Source of the DNA: Cystobacter ferrugineus
GTDB lineage: Bacteria > Myxococcota > Myxococcia > Myxococcales > Myxococcaceae
Length of the DNA stretch: 64,000 bases
Reading direction: 5' to 3'
NCBI RefSeq assembly: GCF_001887355.1
Contig: NZ_MPIN01000006.1
Span: forward strand, 372,001 to 436,000
The notes under the pieces were generated by a model that was given only the letters and a program-made list of their open reading frames with translations, was not told the origin of the DNA and ran no database searches. Below, piece by piece: positions 7,390 through 15,307 of this stretch. How positions within the stretch are numbered: position 1 is the stretch's first letter; the number at the start of each line of letters is the position of its first letter. Both the position numbers and the translations under genes were made by a program.

Positions 7390-8550
7390 TCAGTGGAAGT
7401 CGTCGGTGTCGATGTCGGGCGGCACGGGGAGCACGCCCCGCTCCACGCCAGCGTGGGCGGCCAACTTGTCGAGGTCGGAGGCTTCCTTGAGAATCTCGGC
7501 CAACTCCTCCTCGGCGTCCTCCGCTCCGTAGGGTTGAAGTAATCCACGGAGGTAGGCGCGCAGTTCGTCGCGCAGCTCGCCCGCGGTCTGGTAGCGCTCA
7601 TCTGGGTTGGGGCTCAGCGCCTTGGAGACAATCTGCCGTAGCGGCGTCGGCACCTCCTCGGACATTCGTTGCACCTCCTCTGGGCCGAAGTGCAGCACGC
7701 GGTCGGCGAGCGTCTCCAGCTTGATGAAGGTGGGCACTTCGCTGCGGACTTCGGCCGGAAAGCGGCGCTTCACGTCACGCCACAGGGAGTCGGGCGGGTC
7801 GAGGGGGTAGCTCGCCAGGAGCATCTCCATCAGAACCAAGCCGACCGAGAATATGTCTGCGCGTCCGTCGAGATTCCTGGGAGTGAGCACGTCACGCTGG
7901 CCCGGCTCGGGCCGTAGGAAGCCCAGGAGAATCTCCGGAGCGATGTAGGAGGGATCCCCCCGAAGGAGTCCGTCCGGCGAGCGGATGCGGCCCAGCAGCT
8001 CCGAATAAGCGGCGCCGAAGTTGGTGACCTGGACGCGACCATTGCGCCCAAGGCGGATGCGCATGGGGCCCACGGCCCGGTGCACCAGGTGGAGAGGGCG
8101 GCCCGCTTCGTCCACGGCACGGTGCGCATAATCGAGCGCATCAGCCGCCTCGGCGGCGACGTAGGCCGCGAAGGCAGGAGACAGGCGGCGGCCCACGGCC
8201 ACGGCGGCGTCCATGGCGGTGAGGAGATAGCAGCCGCGCAGGTGCTCCATGGCGATGTAGGGCAGCTCGTTCCGCACCGCGTACCCGTACACGGCGGCGA
8301 TGTTGGGATGCCGTAAGAAACGGGCGAGACGCACCTCCTCGAGCACGCGCTCCAGTCCCTCACGGCCCGCTTCCAACACCACGGGCTTGAGTTCCACCAG
8401 CTTGACGGGCCCACCCTCCGCGTGTTGGCGCGAGGCGAGCAGCAGGGTGTCGTACTGGGGGTGAGTGACGAGGTGGCGCAAGGCGCTGTAGCGGTAGCCA
8501 CCGGACTCGAAGGTGAGGCGAGCAGCAGGGCCGCGAGAAGAGCGAGACAT
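7390..8550 (-). CDS. Ser/Thr kinase-like protein with lost catalytic residues (pseudokinase)
   Basis: A 386-residue protein with a recognisable protein-kinase fold: ATP-lysine position VELK (Lys55), helix-C Glu71/72, hinge IAMEHLRG, helical C-lobe, an APE-like GDPSYIAPEIL, and DIFSVGLVLMEML. The catalytic loop reads LVHRAVGPMRI, so the HRD Asp is Ala159 and the following Lys and Asn are also gone. DFG has become NFG at 177-179. There is no Gly-rich loop. It should therefore not phosphorylate efficiently. It lacks a membrane segment and so is cytosolic. The final 50 residues are acidic (PPDIDTDDFH). The gene lies 24 bases after the lipoprotein gene and 8 before the first XRE gene. It most plausibly acts as a scaffold or sensor within this operon. 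Confidence 0.85.
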   Translation of the reverse strand: MSRSSRGPAARLTFESGGYRYSALRHLVTHPQYDTLLLASRQHAEGGPVKLVELKPVVLEAGREGLERVLEEVRLARFLRHPNIAAVYGYAVRNELPYIAMEHLRGCYLLTAMDAAVAVGRRLSPAFAAYVAAEAADALDYAHRAVDEAGRPLHLVHRAVGPMRIRLGRNGRVQVTNFGAAYSELLGRIRSPDGLLRGDPSYIAPEILLGFLRPEPGQRDVLTPRNLDGRADIFSVGLVLMEMLLASYPLDPPDSLWRDVKRRFPAEVRSEVPTFIKLETLADRVLHFGPEEVQRMSEEVPTPLRQIVSKALSPNPDERYQTAGELRDELRAYLRGLLQPYGAEDAEEELAEILKEASDLDKLAAHAGVERGVLPVPPDIDTDDFH

Positions 8551-8574
8551 GAACGAGTCCTGGCGAGGAAGCGG

Positions 8575-9189
8575 CTAATGGGAGGCGGCGGGCTGCCCGC
8601 CAACGGAAACGGGTTGCGGCTCGTTGTTCTCATCGGGCTTGTAGAAGGCACCCAGCTCGTAGACGCCAGCGCGGTAGGTATTGTCCTTCACCTCCACCGG
8701 GCCCACGCACCGCTCGGCCCTGCCGGTGAGCGCCTCGGCGAGGTAGCCGTCGGGACGCAGCACGAGGAGCGGCTTGAACTCCTGGATACGACGGCCCAGT
8801 TCAGCCCGGGAAACGGCGGTGCTCTTGAGCGCGATGTCGAGCAGTAGCACGTCCGCGACGAGCCAGGGAGCGTACTCCACGGGCTTGGGCGGATAGAGCG
8901 GGTAGAGGTGAAACTGCAACCGGAGTTGCTTGGCCTGCTCCGAGGACAGCTCGCGTCCCGAGGGCAGCAACTCCGGAGGAAGACCCGCCCGCATGAGCAG
9001 CGCTCCGAACTCGTCCAGCTCCGCGAGCGCATCCCGGGTGGAGGCAAACGCCTGGGGCGGGCTGTTGCTCGCGCAGGCGACAGGGCACAGCAGGACCAGG
9101 GAGAGCAGCGCAAAGAGACTCAAGGGGAAGCGGGCGGGAGTCGAAGCAAGACGAATCGCCGTCCGACGCGAGGCAGAAACGCGCGGCAT
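8575..9189 (-). CDS. Orphan SitA-like lipoprotein lacking a toxin domain
   Basis: A 204-residue protein. I chose the ATG at 9189 because GGAGG precedes it by 7 bases and it gives a proper signal: basic n-region, hydrophobic core (FPLSLFALLSLVLLCP) and lipobox PVAC. Residues 120-190 align by eye with the delivery region of the toxin at 643-2133: FKPLLVLRPDGYLAEALTGR versus FKTVAVLRPDGYLAWTLNGR, then VGPVEVK and YELGAFY versus VGPVEWK and FELGRFY. The protein stops soon after this point (GGQPAASH), where the toxin continues for 250 residues. It is therefore a stand-alone copy of the N-terminal module without any C-terminal effector. It is the first gene of the operon with the pseudokinase and the XRE trio. 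It could be a truncated relic or a surface receptor that reused the delivery domain. Confidence 0.75.
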   Translation of the reverse strand: MPRVSASRRTAIRLASTPARFPLSLFALLSLVLLCPVACASNSPPQAFASTRDALAELDEFGALLMRAGLPPELLPSGRELSSEQAKQLRLQFHLYPLYPPKPVEYAPWLVADVLLLDIALKSTAVSRAELGRRIQEFKPLLVLRPDGYLAEALTGRAERCVGPVEVKDNTYRAGVYELGAFYKPDENNEPQPVSVGGQPAASH

Positions 9190-9746
9190 GACAACACCTC
9201 CGGTGTGTATGGGTTGCGGCTGGATTGTGCAGCTACGGGTAACACAGCCAATCGCAGAAAGAAAGCCCAGCACTACCGCCAAGGTTCCCATCCCTAGGCA
9301 ACCCGTCAGAGCAGCACAGCCCTGTTTTTGGGGGAGGACTGGTAGCCAAGGCGTTTCGTGACGTGAGGAGCCAGAAAACCTGGGTTACTCCTCTGGTAGC
9401 GCCCAGCCCCGAATATCGAGGCTCACGTGGTTCGCCGCGAGGCGGGCCCCGGGTCACCGCCATGTGTTCGTCGAGCAGTTCGGCGGCGAGAGGGCAATTG
9501 AGCGGGCACGATGACGCGCAGGTGAAACGAGGCGTAGAGCCGCGGTTCCGCACCCGCCGAAACGTATGTCCACGCCTCGGTATAAGCCGATGGCAGGGAC
9601 TCCCCTGCTGGCGTCGGCCAACCGACCGCCGCAGTCCTCCAACCCATTCAGAGGAAGCGCACCGCGACCGAGCGGGACCCGGGCCCATCCAGCCCGCATT
9701 CCGAGAGTTCGAGGCTCGCCCTCACTCATCGACAAGGAGGAGCACC
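9190..9746. other. Gene-free divergent spacer, possible left boundary of accessory element
   Basis: About 557 bases between two divergently transcribed genes. Open frames exist on both strands, but none has a convincing start signal, domain or codon bias, so I call no gene. It must contain the promoters of the lipoprotein-pseudokinase operon (leftward) and of the DUF932 gene (rightward), but no clear -35/-10 pair was recognised. The gene content changes from chromosomal-type signalling genes to phage/plasmid-type genes across this gap. I looked here for a copy of the tRNA-Leu 3' end and did not find one. Confidence 0.5.
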
Positions 9747-10724
9747 ATGCCTCACGACATCAACCAAATGGCCTACGTGGGCCAGGAGCCCTGGCATGGC
9801 CTGGGCACGCAACTGCCGGCCAACACCGACTACGAGTCCATCGTGGAGGCAGCCGGCTTCTACAGGGCGGAGGAGCGGCCCCTCTTCGCGCCGGGCAGGG
9901 ATGAAGCCATTCCGGACAAGAAGGCCCTCTTCCGCACCGATACGGGTGACTACCTCGCCACCGTCAACCGGGGCTACGAGGTGATTCAGTTCGAGGAGGT
10001 TGCCCGCACGCTCGTGGAGGCCGCGGGCGACGTGCGCTGCATCTTCCACACGGCGGGAACGCTCGGCCGCCACGGGGAGCGTGGATGGCTCCTGGGGGAG
10101 CTGCCCGAACCCATGCGCGTCCGGGGAGACAAGAGCATCATCAAGCGCTACGTGCTCGGCTACACCGGGCACGACGGAACCACCGCCATCACCCTCAAGA
10201 ACGTGGCCACGCGCGTGGTTTGCCAGAACACCGTTGGAGTCGCGCTCGGGGAGCGGGACGGGGCGGAGTGGCACATCCTCCACACCACGAGCGCGAAGGT
10301 GCGACTCGAGGAGGCGGGCCGTGCCTTCCGGCGCATGGTGCAGGACTACGAGCGCTTCGCCGCGCTTTCCGACCACCTCGCCATGACGCGCTTCAGCGAG
10401 CACCAGCTGCGCAACGTCATCGACGTGGTGATGCCGCTGCCCCAGGATGAGGCAGAACACCCGCGCCTGATGAAGGGGCGCAACAAGGTCATCGAGCTGT
10501 TCCACGCCGGCCGGGGCCTCGAAGGTTCCATCCGCGGCACCGCGTGGGGAGCGATCCAGGCGTTCAGTGAATACGCCGATCACCACCGGCACACCCGAGT
10601 CCCCAAGGGCAAGAACGTGGACACGTTGCGCCTCGAGTCCATCTGGATGGGCAAGGCGGCCAGCTTGAAGCGCCAGTCGCTGGCGGCCATCGCGGACACG
10701 GCTCGCATCCGGCTCTCGACGTGA
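9747..10724 (+). CDS. DUF932/TIGR03299-type phage- or plasmid-associated protein
   Basis: A 325-residue protein with AAGGAGG 6-7 bases before the ATG. The N-terminus MAYVGQEPWHGLGTQL is characteristic of the phage/plasmid-like TIGR03299 family (DUF932). The middle contains YVLGYTGHDGTTAI, TRVVCQNTVGVAL and a long C-terminal helical region with basic residues, as in family members. These proteins are carried by phages, plasmids and integrated elements across bacteria. Their role is unproven but they are often near replication genes. Here it stands alone on the plus strand at the left side of the putative integrated element, opposite in direction to most of the element's genes. Confidence 0.85.
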   Translation: MPHDINQMAYVGQEPWHGLGTQLPANTDYESIVEAAGFYRAEERPLFAPGRDEAIPDKKALFRTDTGDYLATVNRGYEVIQFEEVARTLVEAAGDVRCIFHTAGTLGRHGERGWLLGELPEPMRVRGDKSIIKRYVLGYTGHDGTTAITLKNVATRVVCQNTVGVALGERDGAEWHILHTTSAKVRLEEAGRAFRRMVQDYERFAALSDHLAMTRFSEHQLRNVIDVVMPLPQDEAEHPRLMKGRNKVIELFHAGRGLEGSIRGTAWGAIQAFSEYADHHRHTRVPKGKNVDTLRLESIWMGKAASLKRQSLAAIADTARIRLST

Positions 10725-10913
10725 AGGGCCACCACGAACTCAGCCCGCCTAGAAGCTGTCAGTGTCTTCAGGGCGACCTGACTCAAGAAGGTGTGCTGCG
10801 TGCCAGCGCGCAGCACGCGCGATAGTCGAGGGCGGGCGTCACCACATGGCGCCCGTTTTCTTTACGTTCTCCACGGACTTGCCGTGCGCGGGCTGATGAT
10901 GGGCCAAGCAGAG

Positions 10914-11333
10914 TCACAGGTTGTCTGAGTAGCGCTGGCGCAGCTCGTTGGCCACCTCCTGCTCGTAGCGACCGTCCAGCCTTCCGCTCATGTTCATGGA
11001 GGTGACGACCTCCCGGAAGTCGAGCCGCCGGGATGCGTGTCCGAGCAACACCTCCGCGAGGTGCTCGTGGAAGAGCGCCTGCAGTTGCCGCTCCGATCCC
11101 CTCACCCGCTCGGCCAGCGTCTCACCGTGCACCAGCAGCTCAGCCCCTTCCCGCATCATCTGCTCGCGCACGACACGGCGAGCAGGCGCTCTGATGCCAT
11201 CACAGGCCACGAGGTAGCGGCGGTGATGGGCATCGTGTTCGCGCACCTGCCTCGGCAGCACCCGCGAGAAGGCGAAGTCGCACACCGGGCAGAGTTCCTC
11301 CCCGCTCGTCACGTCCATGGAACTGCTACGCAT
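10914..11333 (-). CDS. Small zinc-finger-like protein, paralogue of 18594-19070
   Basis: A 139-residue protein. I chose the ATG at 11333 because GGAG lies 6-7 bases upstream and it overlaps the previous stop by 8 bases. A Cys pair (CPVC) is followed by HDAHHRRY, giving a C2H2-like metal site near the N-terminus. The rest is helical with EGAELLVHGETLAERVRGS and LFHEHLAEVLLG. The same order (CSTC, HATYHARV, EGDQLLRHGATLDEKLRGA, LYDREVLHCL) appears in the protein at 18594-19070. The two genes flank the helicase/PLD operon. Function is unknown; DNA binding or host-process modulation is possible. It is the last gene of a three-gene minus-strand operon. Confidence 0.65.
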   Translation of the reverse strand: MRSSSMDVTSGEELCPVCDFAFSRVLPRQVREHDAHHRRYLVACDGIRAPARRVVREQMMREGAELLVHGETLAERVRGSERQLQALFHEHLAEVLLGHASRRLDFREVVTSMNMSGRLDGRYEQEVANELRQRYSDNL

Positions 11334-11700
11334 GGGGAGCTCCAATGGTCGGGCTCACCGATTCCTCGTCTCTCGCCGCAGTCCAGGGGAGCGGTGGGGC
11401 CACCTCGATACGCCGCCGGTTCCGTCCGCGCCAGCGCGTACACCGCGTGCAGCCCCAGCCGTACCACATGACGCAGCCCAGTACGTTCACGAGAGCACCG
11501 CACCCCATGCGCGGGCAGACGAAGAAGACACGCTCTCCGCCGAAGCTGGTGGGGCTCTCCACTCGCACGAGCTGCACCTCCGCCTCGAAGCCGAACTTCT
11601 CCAGCCGAATGGACTTCGCCTCGCGGAAACGCATGGGCTTCATCTGCGCCCTCACCATCGGCAATGTGACACGTGAGACTTGGTCGCGGTAGATCGCCAT
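11326..11700 (-). CDS. Small protein with C-terminal zinc-ribbon-like cysteines
   Basis: A 124-residue protein with GGAGGTGAGGA just before the ATG at 11700. This ribosome-binding sequence overlaps the end of the preceding gene. The first 75 residues are basic with beta-strand-like repeats (FGFEAEVQLVRVESP). The C-terminal half carries VCPRMGCG and CTRC, four cysteines that could bind zinc, followed by a basic tail (RWRGRNRRR). The signature suggests a small nucleic-acid-binding protein of a mobile element. I recognise no named family. The stop overlaps the start of the downstream zinc-finger gene. Confidence 0.6.
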   Translation of the reverse strand: MAIYRDQVSRVTLPMVRAQMKPMRFREAKSIRLEKFGFEAEVQLVRVESPTSFGGERVFFVCPRMGCGALVNVLGCVMWYGWGCTRCTRWRGRNRRRIEVAPPLPWTAARDEESVSPTIGAPHA

Positions 11701-11705
11701 TCTCC

Positions 11706-12173
11706 TCACCTCCCTCTGACCGTCACAGCGTCCGCGTGTGCGACGAACATCTGCACCGGTGTGTCGCGACCCAGCTCGATGCGGTGCTCCTCCAGCAGCA
11801 TCTTGAATCGCCGCGTCATGCTGTCCGCCAGCTTGGTGAGCGCCTTCACCGCCTCGAAGTCCCTCCGGCCCAGCGCCTCGCCCATGGCGGCGTCCACGAG
11901 GTCCATCTGACTCCGGGTGACGGACAGGGCGCGGGCGATGGTGCGTCGCCGGGTGGTCTCGCCATCCGGCGCGGCGAGGGCACCGGCTAGGTCGCGGGCG
12001 TGCTCCACCAATTCCACCGCGCCACCGGTGACGAAGCTGGTGAGTGCGAGTTGGTCGAGCTGAGGCAAGCTCAACCGAGGTTGCGGCAACTCCGCGCGCG
12101 CGAGGGTTGGTACCTCAGCGTCGGACACACATGGGGCAAGGGACAAGTGGCTTCTAATCGCGGGAGTCGTCAT
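11706..12173 (-). CDS. Uncharacterised helical protein, first gene of a small operon
   Basis: A 155-residue protein from the ATG at 12173; no good Shine-Dalgarno precedes it, so the exact start is uncertain. The N-terminal 45 residues are low-complexity (Pro/Leu-rich). The remainder is strongly helical: LDQLALTSFVTGGAVELVEH, then TRSQMDLVDAAMGEALGRR and ALTKLADSMTRRFKMLLEEH. There is no signal peptide. The stop lies 5 bases upstream of the next ATG, so it heads an operon with the two Cys-rich genes. A pair of 32-bp imperfect repeats sits just upstream. Function is unknown. The helical composition resembles small terminase- or packaging-like proteins only loosely, and I do not claim that. Confidence 0.55.
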   Translation of the reverse strand: MTTPAIRSHLSLAPCVSDAEVPTLARAELPQPRLSLPQLDQLALTSFVTGGAVELVEHARDLAGALAAPDGETTRRRTIARALSVTRSQMDLVDAAMGEALGRRDFEAVKALTKLADSMTRRFKMLLEEHRIELGRDTPVQMFVAHADAVTVRGR

Positions 12174-12183
12174 CAAGGAAGCT

Positions 12184-12247
12184 TAGGACATGGCTGTCCG
12201 CCCGCACAAAACGGGTAGGACATGGATGCTCGCTCGCGCAAAAGGGG
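12184..12247. repeat. Two tandem 32-bp imperfect repeats, candidate operator
   Basis: TAGGACATGG occurs at 12184-12193 and again at 12216-12225, exactly 32 bases apart. The remainder of each unit is also similar (GCACAAAACGGG versus GCGCAAAAGGGG at the end). They lie immediately upstream of the minus-strand gene starting at 12173, so they could be a tandem regulator-binding site or overlap its promoter. They may equally be a small duplication without function. Confidence 0.5.
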
Positions 12248-12372
12248 CCGAAGCGTCCCGCTGATCAAATCGTCTACATTATGGGCACACGAGCACAGAG
12301 CGAGTATTGCCCCTGCGCAACAGTGAGCCGCTGCGTCCACTGGGCCCTCCCACATGGGAATCGGGCCCTGCC

Positions 12373-12528
12373 CTACTCCCCCAAGTCCTCCACCGAGATG
12401 TCGCCGCGCCGGAGCCCGTCGATGACGTCATCGAAGTCAGCGTGAATGCGTTGGAGCTGGGCGCGGTGATGATGGGCCGGGTCGGTGGCTCGAGGGCGAC
12501 GGAGGAGGGCAAGGAGGCGATGGAGCAT
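12373..12528 (-). CDS. Small acidic-tailed ORF (51 aa), trailing the helicase operon
   Basis: A 51-residue frame on the helicase strand, 76 bases downstream of the helicase stop. The N-terminus is basic and leucine-rich (MLHRLLALLRRPRATD). The C-terminus (LQRIHADFDDVIDGLRRGDI, then SVEDLGE) has the look of a real amphipathic helical protein with strong amino-acid order. No Shine-Dalgarno is seen before the ATG at 12528. It may be a fourth, regulatory member of the helicase/PLD operon or an independent small gene. Coding is plausible, not proven. Confidence 0.4.
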   Translation of the reverse strand: MLHRLLALLRRPRATDPAHHHRAQLQRIHADFDDVIDGLRRGDISVEDLGE

Positions 12529-12604
12529 GATCCAGCATAGGACACTGGTGATTCTTTCTAATGCTGGGAACGTTTCATTTCCTAGAGTCCATTCCGAGGA
12601 TCTA

Positions 12605-15307
12605 TCAGGACCGGGACCTCCCGCGAGAACGGCCCGGATCGAAGTTGGGAGCCGCAGCGCGCAGCTCTTCGCGTAGCCCTTCCGGAACGGACTCCCAGGC
12701 CTCCGCCGGTAGCAGACTGCCGAACAAGGTCGCGTCGAAGGTGTGCTGGCGCTGCCCGACACGCTCCCACTGGAAAGCATCGTAGGTCCCTTCAAGCATC
12801 ACTTGGCGGACCTCGATGAGCGGCATCGACTGATCTCCCCGGTCCTTCTTCCACTCCTCGTAGAGCTGCCACCAACGGCTGTTCAGCCGATCCACGCGGC
12901 CGATCTGCTGTTCAAGAACGGCCGGGTTCCATTCCGCGTGGAACTGCACCACCACCCGGCAGGCCTTGTGCAGGTTGAGGCCCTCCCTCCCGACTTGGCT
13001 CTGCGCGATCAGCACGCGGGGAAAGCCGTGCGGCCGGTTGAAGCCGGCCTGCAGCGAGCGCCGCGTCTCCCACTTGGTGCTGCCATCCATCAGCCGACAG
13101 AAGCCGGTCTGCCGGCCCTGGACCTCATCCCATTCCAGGTTGATCCATTGGGCGAGCCGCGCGCACCGGTCCTCGTTGCTCTCCTCATTCTCGGCCGAGG
13201 CCTCATCAGTGCCGGTCGCCGGGAGAATGTGATCCCGCCAGATCTCCTGGACCAGTTCGTCGACAACCCGGGCTCTTGGCGGCTCGGAGCGTCCCCCCGC
13301 CAACCACTCATCCAGCACGAGGGTTCGGATGATGCCACGCAGGCGTTCGCGGCTCAGCGCATCAAGGTCAGAAAACTGTTTGACTACCCGCGCATCGATC
13401 CGTACTCGGACGTTCTCAGCGATGGCGTCTTGCACCCGCTCGTACTGACGATGCGCCTTCTCCGCCAGCTCGCGAAATTCCTCGATGGAGAGTGGAGCGT
13501 TCCGCAGCTTCCCGGTCAATCTCCCCGCCTTCCGCATCCGCTCGGCGCTCCGGAACGCAATCGCTAGGAGCCGCGAGTTCTCGTGAAGCGAGAAGGCGAT
13601 GGGCGCATCCTGGTCGATGGAACGAACGCAGTGTCGCGCGTTGAGGACATCGCGCAGATCTCTCATCGGCCGGGTGAACACGCCAAAGGCGAGGACCTTC
13701 TCCGACACCGCGCGATCGGTCCACGCCTCGATCGCCTCGACCGCGCTCAGGATCCGCGGGTGCTCGGTATTCGGATCGTAGCCCTCCACCCCGGCGTCCC
13801 GCGCGCCTTGCTCCAGCGATTCCCGCGCCTCGCGGAAGAGCCGCCGCCAGTATTTCAGCCGCTCCAGCTTCGCGGCAGTGGCGGGAGGGAGCTCGGAGGG
13901 AATCTCCGTGAGCCAGCTCTCGTCTTCCAGATCGTCCACGCTGACCAACCCATTGGCGAGCTTGGTGTAGATCAGCTTGGCCCACTGCGCCGTCTTGCCG
14001 AGCACCGCCGCATCCAGCCCCTGGGCTGCGTGCGAGTAGCCTTCGAGCGCAGAGAGCATGGTGCGCCAGTTCGTGCTCTCGCTCTCGGCCAGATCCCGTA
14101 GGGATACGAGGTGGCGCTTCACCTGACGATGGGGTTGGGCTAGCTCCCACGCCTCGGGCCGGTGGGCGCGCAACTCCTGGAGCTGCGCCTCGCTGAAGAG
14201 ACGGCGACGGGTGACGAACGGCGCGAGCACCGCCTCAAAGCGCCGGGCAGCATCAATGAGCGCGCGCAAAGTCGATGGTTGGTCAGGCGCGGTCTTGGCG
14301 GACTCCAGACACTGGCGCAGGTCGTCCACGGCACGTTGAACCGGCTCGGGTCGAGCTCCCGTCCGAGCCCGGGACAGCAGATCGCCCCAGTCCGCCGCGT
14401 CCAGTTCCATCGGCGTCGCGGACAGGCAGATCCGCCGCCCTTCCTGATCCTGCTGGAGCATCGCGAGCAGCGCGGGCAGCAGCTTGGTGGCTTGCCTTGT
14501 AGAGGAGCCCGTCTCGTCCGAAAGGGTCTCCTCGCGGCTCTTATGAGCCTCGTCGATCACGATCAGGTCGAAGTGCCCGAGCCACGCTCCGAGCAGCTCG
14601 CAGACGAGCTCACGGGCATCTCCGTCACCGAAGAAGCGCTCGCACAGCGGCTGGTTATTGCCGTTAGGCACGAACAAGGGAAGAGACAGGAGGCGGCTCC
14701 GTAGTTCTGGCGCCCCGTCGACATGGGGAGCCACGCGCTTGGCGATCCGAACCAGGTTGTGCCACCGCCACCACTTGCTCGCGTTCTGCTCGACATAGCG
14801 CGCTAAACGGCCGAGTTGCGTGCGTCCATGCTCGCGAGCGTCAGGCGACTCGCTGTAGAGCTGCACCAGCGATGGGAGCGCGATCGACCAGTCGCTCCGG
14901 CTCGTCACCTTCGGGTAGCGGAAGCCGTGCGAGATGAGCCACCACTCCGGCTCGGACGACGGCGAGGGGCTATCCTCCCCGAGCCACTGAGACAGCGTGG
15001 TGAGTTCCTTGGGCGCCAGGGCCTCGCCGAAAAGGATCCGGAACTCGGCACGCCACTGGTGCATCAGCCCACGCGGCACCAAGGCCGCCACCCGCCCGCC
15101 ACAGTCCAGCACCGCCTTAATCACCGCACAGGCGATGCGCGTCTTTCCCGTGCCCACCTCGTCGGCGACAATCACTCCGTGCCGAGGCAACCGTTCGGCC
15201 ATGAAGGACAACGTTTCCTGCTGCTCTCGGCTAAACGCCTTCGGGTACTCGATCCCGATCTCCTCGATCCGGCGGGCAACCTGGCTCCATTCCATGGTGC
15301 TCTTCAT
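12605..15307 (-). CDS. SNF2/HepA-like superfamily 2 helicase, defence-operon candidate
   Basis: A 900-residue ATP-dependent helicase/translocase. Visible motifs: Q-like FSREQQETL (about 25-33), Walker A VADEVGTGKT with Lys55, DEAH near residue 252 (DLIVIDEAHKSREE), LSATPM near 296, QSQVGREGLNL near 770, and QIGRVDRLNSR near 801. The DEVGTGKT form and the GREGLNLH...QQIGRVDR C-terminal pattern are typical of SNF2/RapA-like DNA translocases used in host defence (DISARM-type and similar), rather than replicative helicases. A large insert (about 310-700) separates the two RecA-like halves. The ATG overlaps the stop of the PLD gene by 4 bases (ATGA). It is the last large gene of the three-gene operon. 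Motor function is secure; the defence role is inferred from the gene set. Confidence 0.88.
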   Translation of the reverse strand: MKSTMEWSQVARRIEEIGIEYPKAFSREQQETLSFMAERLPRHGVIVADEVGTGKTRIACAVIKAVLDCGGRVAALVPRGLMHQWRAEFRILFGEALAPKELTTLSQWLGEDSPSPSSEPEWWLISHGFRYPKVTSRSDWSIALPSLVQLYSESPDAREHGRTQLGRLARYVEQNASKWWRWHNLVRIAKRVAPHVDGAPELRSRLLSLPLFVPNGNNQPLCERFFGDGDARELVCELLGAWLGHFDLIVIDEAHKSREETLSDETGSSTRQATKLLPALLAMLQQDQEGRRICLSATPMELDAADWGDLLSRARTGARPEPVQRAVDDLRQCLESAKTAPDQPSTLRALIDAARRFEAVLAPFVTRRRLFSEAQLQELRAHRPEAWELAQPHRQVKRHLVSLRDLAESESTNWRTMLSALEGYSHAAQGLDAAVLGKTAQWAKLIYTKLANGLVSVDDLEDESWLTEIPSELPPATAAKLERLKYWRRLFREARESLEQGARDAGVEGYDPNTEHPRILSAVEAIEAWTDRAVSEKVLAFGVFTRPMRDLRDVLNARHCVRSIDQDAPIAFSLHENSRLLAIAFRSAERMRKAGRLTGKLRNAPLSIEEFRELAEKAHRQYERVQDAIAENVRVRIDARVVKQFSDLDALSRERLRGIIRTLVLDEWLAGGRSEPPRARVVDELVQEIWRDHILPATGTDEASAENEESNEDRCARLAQWINLEWDEVQGRQTGFCRLMDGSTKWETRRSLQAGFNRPHGFPRVLIAQSQVGREGLNLHKACRVVVQFHAEWNPAVLEQQIGRVDRLNSRWWQLYEEWKKDRGDQSMPLIEVRQVMLEGTYDAFQWERVGQRQHTFDATLFGSLLPAEAWESVPEGLREELRAAAPNFDPGRSRGRSRS

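Noticed and set aside
9233-9735. Frames on both strands in the 9.2-9.7 kb gap
   Set aside because: No start signals and no consistent composition; treated as a spacer.
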